NCBI GenBank assembly: GCA_019454045.1
Contig: SKCR01038151.1
Location: 124,001-188,000, forward strand
DNA length: 64,000 bases
Origin: Zanthoxylum bungeanum
Lineage: Eukaryota; Streptophyta; Magnoliopsida; Sapindales; Rutaceae
Direction: 5' to 3'
The position numbers and the translations under genes were made by a program. The notes beneath the pieces are model-generated. The model saw only the letters and a list, made by a program, of their open reading frames with translations, ran no database searches and was not told the origin of the DNA. Positions 21,960 to 34,350 of the stretch are shown in pieces; positions within the stretch are counted from its first letter, which is position 1; each line of letters begins with the position of its first letter.

Positions 21960-24900
21960 CACTCGAGTGTCTTACACCCAAACTATGTACGGTTGGCTCA
22001 AACTGCTGAGAAAATGCTTTCGTCAGCGGATTTGTATGATTATCGTCTAATGTGATTTATTCGATCATCACATCGCCACGATGTATGATCCGAACGAATC
22101 AGATGAATATCGAAGTATTTTCTGGATCGTTGATGAGACCATAATTCTTTAGCCTGTGCTGACGCCTAGCTCAGCTGCTAACAAAATTATATCTAATCTA
22201 ATTAGATTTATTATCGACCCAAATGGCTTCTATTGCTGCCTCAGCTGCAGCAATAACCCGCATTTTTTTTATTCGGTAACAGTATCTTGCTTGGAAGATT
22301 TCCAGCTCACTGTATCGTTATTCAAACTGTATAGTACCGTTTTGCGACTTATAGTCATTTTTCGGGTTAAGAAACTTGCAGTAGTGATCCTAGTCACTTC
22401 AAGTTCTCTTTCTCCACATATTAAGACAACATCCTTAGTTCTCTAAGATACTAACAGATGTTCTTAATATCAATCCAGTGACTATCACATGGATTGGCCT
22501 GTTTGTGAATCCATATGCTCAAAGCGTATGAGACCCAGGTGAGTACATTTTCAATGTACGAGTTCTCGGAGAGTATTAACAACTTTAATCTTTTCCAGAA
22601 GATCTTTATTCCTAGAACAAAGGTTGTTTCTCACAAGAATTCCACGGAAATTTTTCTATGAAAGCCAAGCTTTCGCGATTGTATTATGGGAATATCATTT
22701 CCATGAAATGACATATATTATCATTATTTATAGGATAAGCCACTGTCAGTGCGCTCCCACTAACCTCTTTATATACACAAGAATCATTTCGTTTGAATTA
22801 AATCATAAACCATTATGATTACATCAAAACGATAATTCCAAGAACCTAATGCTTGCTTTCAATCCAAACATGGATCGAATAACCCGCAAACCTTGTTTGC
22901 TAGTTTTGGTACGACAAAACCGTCAGGATGTTGTAAACATCCTCCAAAACGTTTCCTTTTCAGGAAAGCGATTTTCCCGTTAAGCTGACACATTTCATAA
23001 ATGAAACATGCAGCGTTAGCAAGCATTATCCAAATGGATTTACCGTGGCAACAGGTAAAAGGTTGAATCGCAATCAACACAATGTTGATAACGATACCTT
23101 TCCATTACAAGCCTAGCTTAGTATGTTGGTATGTTGTCATCCATGTATGTCTTCCTTGAAGACTTATATAGTACCAGTAGGCACAATGCCTTGCGGTACA
23201 TCAACTAGTATCCAAACTTGTTGATATACATGGAATCCATTTCGGACTCATGACACTTTGCATAATAGGGAGTCGATACCTTGTATCACTTCCTCATACG
23301 TAGTCAGTTGGTATTCCTCAAAAGATTGACATCTTTATGAGGTGAGATCAGAAACCCATACCCACAGGTTGTTTTCTGACTCTCTCCGACTACGCGGTTC
23401 TTGTGTATTCGAAGATTATGGTAATAGTTTCATCCTTGATGAACTATTGATGTTCCATTAAGATCTGTGCCTGAAATAGTATCTACTCCGATTTTCATCG
23501 AGTTTTACTATCCTCCCCCACTTACCACTGCATATCGGTATTCCTCTTAGGAAACCGAATGGTGAGCAACAATTAAATTGTTCTCAAGTGAGTTGTATAA
23601 GTACTATATTTGGTATCCCTAGGATAACCTACAATTGGCACTTATCCAATTTGGGTTTTTAGTTTGGTATCATCCAAACATATGCCTAGCATACCCAAAA
23701 TTCAAGAATGGGAAACCCGTTTCTTTCATGTTCATATCTAATATGAATATCTGTCAACAGATTTTATGGAACCTTATTCAAATAAGTTCTGCACTGTTAA
23801 TGCTTATCCGTTGAAGGAAATGGTAGCTCAGAGCGACTCATGATTACCTTATCATGTCCAACAAAATTCGGTTTATCCGTTCGGACACACCGTCAAAATG
23901 ACGTTTTCGGAGGAGTCCTCATTGAAAGAATACTATACTCTTTTAAGTATTTTAGAAACTTATTGCTTAAGTATTTTCCATTACGGTCTTACCGTGACGG
24001 TTTAATACTTTAGCCGATCTGTTTGTCTATTTCGTGTCGAAACTGTAAAAGTTTCTGATTTGTGTTTTAAAAAGAAACACATAACCATAACGCGATGCCA
24101 CATCCGTAAAGGTCACGAAATATATAATACCACATCTAGCCTAGCTAGACATGGGGCCCACTTGCTTCACTATGAACTAGGGCTAACAGATCGGTGGCAT
24201 TTACACTTTTACCAAGTAAATAGTGTTTTAGGCACTTTGCCCAATAAACTAGATTTGTAGACTTTATTTGAATGGGATCAAATTAGTCCTAGTACCTACT
24301 CTTCGAAAGTGTGGATATACAATTCTTGTTTAATTGTGTCCCCGACAAGAATGCCACAATTAGTTTCTTCTAATCAAATCAGTTTGAGCCATTTGTTTGT
24401 CATGTTATGTTTTTGAGATTTATTCATATTCAAAATATAAATTTTTGTTATTCACATCTAATGTGTTTATCTCAATATCATCTTTATAAATAAAACACTT
24501 TAGTGTTCTAGAATATAAAGGTTCATCCGCAACGGATTAAACACTGATATGGAGATAATGTTTCTAGTCAAACTAGTTACATTATAACAGTTTCCAAATT
24601 TAGGTACACACCTGAAGGTAGTTCCTAAACTTAGGTATCTACGGTTGAAACAGCGACTTTCGTCCCGTTTCCAAATCGCAGATAAATCTCTATTGAAGTC
24701 AGTATCCTGTTCAAAACAGATTCTGAACATCAATACATATATATGTATCACACCAAGTATTTAAAATCCATTTTAATACTAGTAATGAACATAATTATGA
24801 CAGACACATTTGAAGTCGGAGCCTTGCTCGTCATCAATTCCTCATGTCTGCTTTGTCCAAACGGCAGTCACGCTTCCGCGATCCCGTTTGCCACAATTAA

Positions 24901-25720
24901 AGCTACATTTTGGGATTTATCATTTATCTCCTAGAAGAATATAATGATTTTTCCGTTTGCTCATTTTCACATTCCAGTAGCCTTTGGCAAGCCCTGGGTT
25001 TCTAGAATATCGAAGTAAGGTGCGCCTTGCGCTACTTGCCATAATGCAAATTTGACTTTGTCTCCTTGAGAATAGTCATTAACTCTCCAAGAGTTATTAT
25101 TGCAATTTAGTACTTCTAAAATCTAAGCATAGATTTATAAGAATCCTTCAATTTCTTTATCATACTTTAAGGATCTAATCCTTAGTTCTGATTCAGAAAT
25201 TAAGGAGTCTACTGCGACAAGCTTAATGGATTAAGCACTAAAGTTATCATTACATAAATCTTCCAAAGATTATGCTCGACTATTTGCTTAACTCCGGGCT
25301 TAGGCATAATTTGTTATTTATCAAATAAAGCAACTATTATTTTCCAGGACCATCCTGAAATTTTATTCTCAATTTGAAAATTAAACCATTTAAATACATT
25401 TTCCCTAGGATTATGTTTTAATGTCAATCTTTCAATTTAATCTTGATTCTAATAGTCCAACTATTTAATCAACGATTTCGGTACCTTTTATTATAATGAT
25501 TACAGATAAATAGTCCAATATTTAATCAACTATAATTAATTAAATCAAATACATTGATTACTATAATCTAATTATAATAATCAACTATAAATGAAATTTT
25601 GAATATAGTCCAACTATTTAATTGAAACAACAATTTAAATATTAGTCCAACTAACATTTAATTTATTTGGCGAATGATATTTGTTTAGCGCGTATGGCAA
25701 GTAATTAAACGAATATTGCA
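21960..25720 (-). pseudogene. copia III gag-pol, heavily degenerate
   Basis: No long frame remains, but domains can be placed by similarity to the element at 50-53 kb. RNase H lies at about 22000-22330 (reverse of GAGCTGGAAATCTTCCAAGC). RT lies around 22860-23080, where a 73-aa minus frame keeps an HPDGFVVPKLANKVC-like stretch. The integrase core is near 23970-24010 (reverse of the SDRGG-coding bases) and at 24130-24190 (LLALVHSE-like). A zinc-knuckle remnant is near 24870-24900 (CGKR...). The order on the minus strand is gag, integrase, RT, RNase H, as in Ty1/copia. Confidence 0.75.
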
Positions 25721-27790
25721 AATTCAATTCTTGCCTCCCATTATTTTTCGGCGAGCCTTTAAACCTCTGTCGAGTACTCGGGAAACCGTGTTTCCTAGTG
25801 GGCTAGGATCCCGTTAAATATCACACAATCTTGACTTTGGCCAACAAATTGTATGATAATTAATAACTAGGTAGATCTCTAAGATCAATTGGATCCAATC
25901 CAATTCCTAATCCAGTAGGGGAACATCCAAGTCCGAAACATATATCTTATATATGCCAATACATCCAATGTATTACCTAACCTTTTTCCTCTGAATCAAC
26001 TAAGGCATTGGCTTTGGCACAACAAACTTAGTGATCCCAGTTAAGCGTGACCCATTGACCATGGAAAGCTTCGTAATCAATGTCGATGGACAAGAAGTGG
26101 TCTTGACTTTGGCCAACAAACCACAACATGGACAAGACACTGATATGGAACAAAGCTCTCGTGATTCAAACACATCCTCGACAGACAAAGGCCTTGACTT
26201 TGGCCAACAAGCCAATAACAGTCTTGGATCTTGAGTGAGAATCACTCAATGGAAGGAAAGACGCTTAATATTGTTTGAGGGTTTTTCGCGTGTAAATTGG
26301 CAACCAATTTATTATCTTTGTTAAGGTCTCATCATCATACACCCTTAAACATGCATTTTAAACATATAATAAAGCGCATATGAATAAATAATAATGATAT
26401 ACGGATGGATACTTTACACATTGATCCTAGATCAAATCTCTCCATTTCCTCTCTCCGCTAGCACATGTATCACTTCTACCCGTTACACTACACTTCTAAA
26501 GAAACCTCATTTACATTGAGGGGAATAGGTGAGAAGAGAATACAAAGAGTATGGAGGTGATAAGGCTGGACCACGCAGGTCCAATTAATAAATTCCAAAT
26601 TATTACAACAATTTAAAATTGCCCCACCCATCTAATATCATTCCGATATACATTATTCATGCATCGTAACCATGTATTCACACAAGCATATTATCAATCA
26701 ATCTAATCAAATTAATTAATCTGATAATTAGTGATCATCCAATGTTCAAACAATGATTTGATTTTGCTCGAGTCAAACTCGTTTTGCGAATAAGTACTCA
26801 AAGTACGAATTCTCGAATTAAATTAAACAACATAATTAAATCCAATTCAATTTGTATTTAATACTAATTCGTTATTTAATTCCAAATTAAATACTACACT
26901 TATTAATGAACCTTTACGACTTAAATTCCAAATTTAATCGTTACAGGTCTCAAAGCCCGATTAATATCCAATATTAATTTAATTAAAGTCTAATGGGCTT
27001 TTAATTAATTTCTTAAGGCGTGGACTTTTGGTCAACTCGGGTCAAACCGAATAACCAAAATCCAATCCGGGAGTTTACCCCCATAAGCCCAGAAATCAAT
27101 TTGGGTCCTTTAGGCCCAATTAAACTTTAAAGGTCCATTAGTCGCATTTGGGCTTTATGGAAGCGGTTTTGGGCCCAATTGGATCCAATCCATTTGGCCT
27201 AAACCTAACTGGTACAACCAAGCCCAATAAGCTCAATAACAACAATACAAGCCCAAATCCAATTTAAGCCCAAATAATTTAATTCAAAAAATTCCAAATT
27301 TCCCAATTAAATTACATAAGTGTATAACACAATTAATTACCCCAATTAACATTTCCAAAACATCAATTAGCCTAATTAATCATGCTTATCATCATTAAAT
27401 CATGTCCAACACAATTTAATAAAAATCAAACCCAATTACATGCTTCAGGTGTCTCGGCCAAGGGGAAAATTAATGCCCAATCAAATTCAATCCAATTAAA
27501 TTCAATTCAATTCAACATTAAATCAACATCCCCAACATGATTCTAACTCATCCAATGAATCAAAAAATCAAAATCCAAGACATTTAGGGTTCTCCATCAA
27601 TTCGGCCAAGCCTCCAAAATTGGGGAAAAATGTTCCAAACACATTTTCATCAAATTGATCCAATCAATCCTCAATTAAAATCAATTAAGCATATTAAATC
27701 ATCAAATTTCATTATTCATGCTCAAAATCAATTTTGCCCAATTTTTAACCCTAAATCATTTTCATGCTCAATATTAGCTCAAGATACCAT
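25721..27790 (-). other. Leader of copia element III, with PBS
   Basis: About 2.1 kb, collinear with 47820-49900 reversed. AGCTCAAGATACCAT next to 27790 is the reverse of a TGGTATCTTGAGCT primer site. It contains repeated TTGACTTTGGCCAACAA words (about 25832, 26104, 26198) and dense GGCCCA-type motifs around 27000-27270. Confidence 0.8.
26058..26234 (+). other. Small ORF antisense to the copia III leader
   Basis: A 58-codon frame from an ATGGAAAGC start, ending in TGA. The reverse strand of the copia II leader (about 49390-49563) has a frame with the same start, same stop and same length (57 residues); 13-15 residues differ. Most base differences change the residue, which argues against strong protein-level constraint. 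It may be chance, or a real antisense peptide. Confidence 0.25.
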
Positions 27791-29803
27791 TGTTGGAGTC
27801 TCTAAGGTCCAAAGATCATTATCAAGCAATGAAAACAAGTGAATACACAAAGGAGAATGGCGGAATCATACTCACAATGAACGGATTCGATGCTACGAAG
27901 AACAAAACATTTTCTTCCCTCCTTTGGAAGTCACGGCAGTGAGCAGTCCACTGTTTTTCTTCCTCAAAATCGGTCCAAGCTCCAAGCCTTATTGGTGGTG
28001 ATTCCATGCTCACAAGTTGGTTTCCCTATCACCTTTGTATGTCCTCATTTGGTGTGCTAGCACTTGGTGATTTTTGCCACAAAAACCACCATTTTCTCAC
28101 TGTAATTTTCGGTAAAACCAGTAGGTTTTGGAGAAGAAAACTCAGCCCCTTGGGCATGAGATGCAAGAGAAGAGAGAGAGAGAAAAAGTTGGTTTTTGGC
28201 TCCAAAAGAAAAATGTGAACCAAAGAGAGATAAAATGCATATTAGATAAATTGTTTTCCAAAAACAATTTAAACATATACCTAATACCACTTTCAAAATT
28301 CAACAAAAATTTGGCTCCAAAAATGGCATTAAATGCTATCCACCAACTCACATCAATCACAAGTGACAACTAGTCACATCACTCAAAGTGACATGTGATT
28401 TGACGCTTGATGCGACTAGCGATTTGACGCTTGATTTGACTTGCGTGCCGCACTCGAATTCGAAATGCGAATGCGCTCGCAAACAATTCGGGCTCGGGTT
28501 CGCTAATTCCAAATTAACGAATTTTCCGTTGCGACGCAATTAAATGATTATGCCTAGCGAAATCACTATTCACATCGCTAACGAATTAATTCTAAATTAA
28601 CTCGTTCGCCCGAATTAAAATCCGATTTTAATTCCGCATCGAAATCCAATATCTTATAATATATAAAATGTATTATTCAATTGATTAATTCCAAATTAAT
28701 CGTTATCTCTCTTTATTAATATTTTATCCCAGATAAAATATCTCCGTAATTAATCCCATATTAATTCTCTCTCTCGTCTAATTAATCCTAGATTAATTAA
28801 AGTGCGAGTCATACGTCATCGGTGAATCTTCGGGAAGCGACCCATGAGATCCACGGATATGTTGGCAGTAAATACGGTCGTCAGACTATCCGAACACGTA
28901 AGTACCTCGTACTACGTTTATACCGATTTACAAGACAAGGTTGGCTTCTAGCAAAACGCCATGCCTACCCAATTCTCCAGAAATATGCTTACAAGAATAA
29001 GCGATCTATATCAGGCATAGTATACGTAGTATTGCGTATGTCGATCCAGTATCGGATGATCACGTGCTAGGCCTGGGGCTGGAATTGTGTCTGCCCCGTA
29101 CGAAGCACATGTCGGATGTCTGGTAACTAGTCTCTATAATCGGATATACATGACCTTGTCATAATATCCCGATAGCTGCAGCATTTAAGAGAACCAGTCC
29201 CGTATCCTACGTGACCATCATCTCCACTATGACTGGAGTGACACTTCCGTCTTGACATCACACCCAACACACTACGATTCTCAATATACCCAGCATAGGC
29301 GTACACAGAACCTGTTAAAGCCCTGGACGACCGCAACCAAAGTATATTGATTGTCGCAAGTATTAGCGGTGCAAGTCTCAGGTTAAGACCAAATACACCT
29401 ACCCTGATTTCGGACTTCCATAGACACATAGTCATACTACCAATGGAATTCCGATGGGGTCTATCCAGAGCGAAGCTGTTTCCTACCATCGGTAAAACAC
29501 AACCCCTATTACACTTGCATGAGTATCCTATCCTACCAATATATGAGAACTATGTTGTTGTTCCCTCACAACGCGCACAAGTGTAATACTAGTCTTTTAC
29601 GCATTTATCGAAGTCTAATCTCGACAATGCTCTCATATCATTCTCAATCCAGGAACTAATCATAGGGACCTCCTATCATTTATACATCTAGGTGATCTAA
29701 TCACAAATGATAAGAGTGCAATCTCCTTTGTCACATAGTTAATTTGTACAACAACACCATGATCTGTACAAATAGTGACGCTATGGGTCATAATTGTCCA
29801 ACA
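27791..29803 (-). repeat. 5' LTR of copia element III
   Basis: TGTTGGAGTCTCTAAGG ... GTCATAATTGTCCAACA. It matches 19868-21934 almost throughout with small indels. One larger difference near 29630 (about 80 bp missing relative to 21710-21770) distinguishes it. Confidence 0.92.
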
Positions 29804-30163
29804 ATCCTACCAATGGGATTCCGAGGGGTCTATCCAGAGCGAAGCTGTTTCCATACCATCGGCAAACAGAACCTCCTATTATACTTGCATGAGTATGTGT
29901 AATACTAGCCTATTCCGCATTATCGATGTCCATTCTCGATAATACTATGACTATGGATATTTAATGATTAAACCTTACGTGGATTAATATTGTCTTATAT
30001 CTTATTAATCCGGTACTAATCATATGGACTTTTATCATTTATAGATTCCAGGTAATCCAATTATAAATAATAAAAGAGTAATTTCCTTTGTCACATAGTT
30101 AATTTGTTCAACAACGCCATGTCCTATACAAATAGTGATGCTATGGGTCATAATTGTCCAATA
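29804..30163 (-). repeat. Minus-strand copia LTR, right piece (completes 18338-19867)
   Basis: Resumes with CCTACCAATGGGATTCCGAG, exactly the LTR sequence expected after CATAGTCA, and runs to the terminal GGGTCATAATTGTCCAATA (an altered LTR end). Confidence 0.85.
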
Positions 30164-32428
30164 ATAAGATCGAAAGGATATATGTTGTTTTGATAACCAC
30201 TTGCATCTCATGCATCTTATGCATACACACATCATGTTAATTATGTGTCATCAAAGGCATCATATATATCCATTGGGTTGGAGAAGAAAGAAGACTTGTC
30301 AAGAAGAGTTTAACAAATATGATATCAGGAAAAGGAAGCCGAGAAACAGAAAACTTTATGGCAAGAATAGAAAGACCATTGATGGGCCTTCAGAAAAAAA
30401 AAATTTCTAGAAAAAAAAGGAAAAAAAAAAGAGAGAGAAAAAAGAAAAAACTGTTTGTTTTTAGTCATTAATAGTTAGGCATAGTCCGATGATGAAATTG
30501 TGTGCTTTAGGGTGAAACCTTAGAAACCACAAGTCATTGATACATTTTTATCTGATGATTTGAGTAATTGATCTAGGCTAGACTCGTGAGCACTTAATCA
30601 TATGTTTATAGCAGTGGAAACCTGAGTAGTCGGTAAGGTGACTAGTTGAAGAAATTGTAGGTCGATGAATGACCATTTGCTTAGATGTCTATCTTGATTT
30701 GCTTTGATGTGTGGTATGGTTGAAAATAAAAGAAAAGTGTCAAAATAAGAAAATTAAACCACCTATAACCGATAAGCATGAAGCTACCCATGGGCAAGTA
30801 TTAGGACCACCATGAGGAGAAATGCTACCTTAAAGGGTAGGTGTGTTAAAAGAAAAAAAAGAGAAAAAAAGAAAAAAAAAAGAGAGAAAGAAAAGAAAAA
30901 GAGACAAAAGAAATGAAAACAAAATCATACCATATTGAGCACAGAAAAAGCAATTGCAGAGCATAATTGAGACATCTAGGTTGGTTTGACCCATCGATCT
31001 CAATTTTTAAAACGAAATCATTGAGTTGGCTTACCTATGAATTAAGCTGTAAAAGAACCTTGCACGCACGCACTTTAAGTCTGGCTTAGATCATTTATTC
31101 AAAAACTCAGATTTGAGTTACATTTAGTGCTTTCAAAATTCTCTGGTTTCATTACGGGGCATTCTTTGAGGATAATAATATGTATAATTATTGGGACTAC
31201 ATGATGAGGCCGCTTTCAAGAAGGTGTAATCAACCTTGACCTAGTGCAAGCAGTGGAAATCAGAAAGCTAAACCAAGTCTGGGGGCGACCAGTCTACCAC
31301 CTCGAGAATCAGGGACCAATCAATTTGTTCCCGAATTGAGTCATGGGACCCAAGAAAACTGAGCAATCACCAGAGTATAATTGATAGAAGGAAATTATAA
31401 GTAGGCCCGGGGGCGACCGAAGACTTTTATAGTCCGAGGGCACCAAAGAGCGCAAGGAATGAATAACCAAGGATAACATCGAGCCAAAAGGACAAAGAAA
31501 ACCCATCGGAATAGGAAATACATCCATGCATACACATCACATACACGCATTTTTTATTTTGTGTTCGCAGGTTTTTGAAAAAAAAAGAAAAAACGGTAAA
31601 GACGAGCAACTCAATTCGGGAACAAAACCCTCAACTCAATTCGGGAACAAGACCCTCAACTCAATTCGGGAACAAGACCCTCAACTTTATTCGGGAACAA
31701 GACCCTCAACTCAATTCGGAAAAAAGTCCCTCATGTCAATTCGGGAATAAGACCCTAATCTCAATTCGGGAATAAGACCCTCAACTCAATTCGGGAACAA
31801 GACCCTCATCTCAATTCGGGAACAAGACCCTCAACTCAATTCGGGAACAAGACCCTAATCTTAATTCGGTAACAAGACCCTCAACCCAATTCGAGAACAA
31901 GACCCTCAACTCAATTCAGGTACCCTCAACTCAATTCGGGAACAAGTCCCTCAACTCAATTCCAGAACAAGACCCTCAACTCAATTCGGAAACAAGACCA
32001 TCATCTCAATTCGGGAACAAGACCCTCAACTAAATTCGGGAACAAGACCCTCATCTCAATTCTGGAACAAAACCCTCAACTAAATTCGGGAACAAGACCC
32101 TCATCTCAATTCTGGAACAAAACCCTCAACTCAATTCGGGAACAATACCCTCATCTCAATTCAGGAATAAGACCCTCAACTTAAGTCGGGAACAACACCC
32201 TCATCTCAACTCAAGAACGATTTGGGAATGAACCACCTCTCAAGTAACGGTTCGAGAATAAACAATGGGTCGAAGCACCTCACCACCAGATCAACTCAGT
32301 TTGAAGCGTCTCAAAACAACAGCTAAGTTCAGCAACAGCTGGCGAGCCAAGTAAGTAAAAATGCATGCATAACTTTGATAGGATTGTCACTGTTACACAC
32401 TGCATAAGTCCATCAAAGTGGGGACGAC
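30164..32428 (+). other. Non-coding 3' internal region of an LTR element
   Basis: No coding sequence seen. It contains two A/purine-rich tracts (30390-30450, 30845-30910), two GGGGGCGACC words about 130 bp apart (near 31280 and 31410), the minisatellite at 31605-32215, and an AAAGTGGGGACGAC polypurine-like tract directly before the LTR start at 32429. Its left end is cut by the copia LTR at 30163. The lineage is uncertain; Ty3-type is inferred from the tandem repeats near the 3' end. Confidence 0.5.
31605..32215. repeat. 25-bp minisatellite, about 24 units
   Basis: The unit is close to TCAACTCAATTCGGGAACAA followed by GACCC. Variants alternate CTCAAC and CTCATC and include a few truncated units (for example near 31920). 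Because 25 is not a multiple of three, the array is read in all frames, which gives spurious N-S-G-T-R-P and Q-F-G-N-K-style ORFs. One unit-like stretch in reverse orientation (GTTCCCGAATTGAG) lies upstream at about 31327. Confidence 0.95.
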
Positions 32429-33426
32429 TGTAGGCACTGCATTTTTACATGAAGCCCAATGATGAGCCTCATATGGAGGCTCTACCCGATAAGTTGCGGA
32501 AGTGGGGGGAAACAGACGTCGGAAAGGAAAATTAAAAGAAAATAAATACATCATCAAATTTAATTCTTTTGTTTAGCCTCGGGTTCGCTCGATTGATCTC
32601 TATTTAAACGTTATCCTCGACCCAAAACCCCTGCAAACCCATAAAAGCCCACAAGCCTATACACACCCGTCCGTCCAAAACCACATGCCACCACAAATGG
32701 CCACACGCCCAAGGCCACATCACAAAACCCAAGCCCAATCCAAAATATTCAAATCACATTTAACACATGCCAAAATCCCTCCCAAACCCCCTTCCAATTA
32801 AAATATCTTGAATCTAATCCCCACCAAAAATACACAATATTCTTTCCCTAAATAAATTAATTAAATACACCCCTTTATTGGTTGATTTAAATTCAAACAA
32901 ATACATATATGTTTTTAGAATACATATATGTTAGTTGAAGTACATGTGTTGATGATGGTTATGATGTTAGATTTTAGGTGTATTTGAATTATTAGGAGAA
33001 AATTAGAAGTGCTTAGTATTGGTTTGAAGTTAAAAATTGCTCACTGCTTAGGGGAGCGTCGCGACACTGACCTTCCAACATCGCGACACTGAGTATCGGA
33101 CCTCCTATCAGAGCAACGGTCACCCTTGCACGTCGCGATGCATGAAAATTCAACTCACGAATTTTCTCTCGCACTTTGGTGCATCACAACTCCCAACTTC
33201 CGCGCCGCGACACCGAGGGCAGAAGAATCCTAAAAACTTCATTTTCTCCGTTCCGAAGCATCCAGACTCCGATTTGGTCCATATATTTTCCTACGGACTC
33301 GTATCAAAATATAGTTTTCATTTAAATAATTTAAAATACATCTATCCTTGATATCCTTAGGTTAAACCCACTTCCTACCGCGTGGGGCACGCATCCGACC
33401 CTAGGGGTTCCACATCTGCCCCAACA
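32429..33426 (+). repeat. LTR (about 1.0 kb) following the minisatellite region
   Basis: Starts TGTAGGCACTGCATTTTTAC directly after a polypurine tract and ends CATCTGCCCCAACA. TG...CA ends with short inverted TGT/ACA termini support an LTR. No second copy lies in the window. It carries four TCGCGA/CCGCGA-type words between 33058 and 33210. Confidence 0.55.
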
Positions 33427-34350
33427 ATAACAGCTACTAAATGTGACTTAGTTACTTTGATGTCTATATAAATACATCACGTAATTGATTTATAATTTTC
33501 CATAAATGAACTATCATTCAAACTTCATTTTCACATTGACTGGAGCGAGAATCTAAATGAGACATAGTAAACTAATTCTAAGAAATTGTGGGCTTACTTC
33601 AGGAAGCTTCATTTCTTTTAAAGAGGGGAAAAATTGTCTCATTTAAATAACAATATGTATAGATAATCTGTTAGAAGTTCCAATTACTAACAAGATTATG
33701 ACGTTTTCAGGGCCTTCAATTAGGTCAACAAGACCATGTATGATATACAGTTTTTCTCCAAACAGTACTAATATTTTATACGTAAAAATAAAAAAGTACA
33801 CAATATAAAGTACTAATTGACATCGAATTTTCTCTCTTTAATTTCAATAAATTTGACACATTAACATGAATAAGATATGCTAGATCTTTAGTCACTCTAA
33901 TATTTCTTATCTACAGGTTATATCCATTTTTATCACTTTCTCATCATGATGATTCGTGACTATTGTCAAGATATTAATCATGTCATTATTTTATATTTAC
34001 ATACCATTATGATATATTTTATATTCACTTCAGGGAAATGATAAATATCTTATTTCCAAAAAAAAAAATCAACTCACCATTTCAACTGTGAGGTAATGCT
34101 TGATAAAGCTGAGTTACACTCAATAACAATAGACCATCTATGTCTTTTATAGTAGTCAGAGCTTCAAGCTCTCTTGTAAAAATGGCAGAGGAAAATATTC
34201 ATCCTTTATGAATATTTATTTTCCTTAATGGTACATTTCAAACACATAGCTTGAATTCACATTTCAATATCTACACCCCATGAAATAAAACGGTATAATA
34301 AGACATTTAGAATAAAATTTTCATATTAATATATAGAATTTCAGGTTCAT
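33427..34350 (-). other. Unassigned AT-rich segment, possible decayed gene fragment
   Basis: No LTR features. On the minus strand a 38-codon stretch at about 34198-34086 reads like protein (ELEALTTIKDIDG) and is followed by a GTGAGT donor-like sequence, with one stop just before it. A second stretch near 33755-33690 contains GEKLYIIHGLVDLIEGPEN. A third near 33640-33600 contains SLKEMKLPE followed by GTAAGC. These could be exons of a host gene fragment, but no family is recognised and chance is possible. Confidence 0.25.

Larger units (their letters stand above)
19868..29803 (-). mobile_element. Complete Ty1/copia element III (minus strand)
   Basis: Two ~2.0-kb LTRs in the same orientation (19868-21934 and 27791-29803) flank a 5.9-kb internal region. 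That region has a PPT next to 21935 and a PBS next to 27790. It is nested in an LTR of the same family. The flanks read CACCT on the left and ATCCT on the right, compatible with a degraded 5-bp target duplication. Pol is heavily degenerate. Confidence 0.9.

Noticed and set aside
31526..31775. Overlapping ORFs with repeated N-S-G-T-R-P / Q-F-G-N-K text
   Set aside because: Produced by the 25-bp minisatellite, which stays open in several frames by chance.
31605..32215. CRISPR-like regular repeats
   Set aside because: Units are contiguous with no unique spacers, and the window is plant nuclear DNA.
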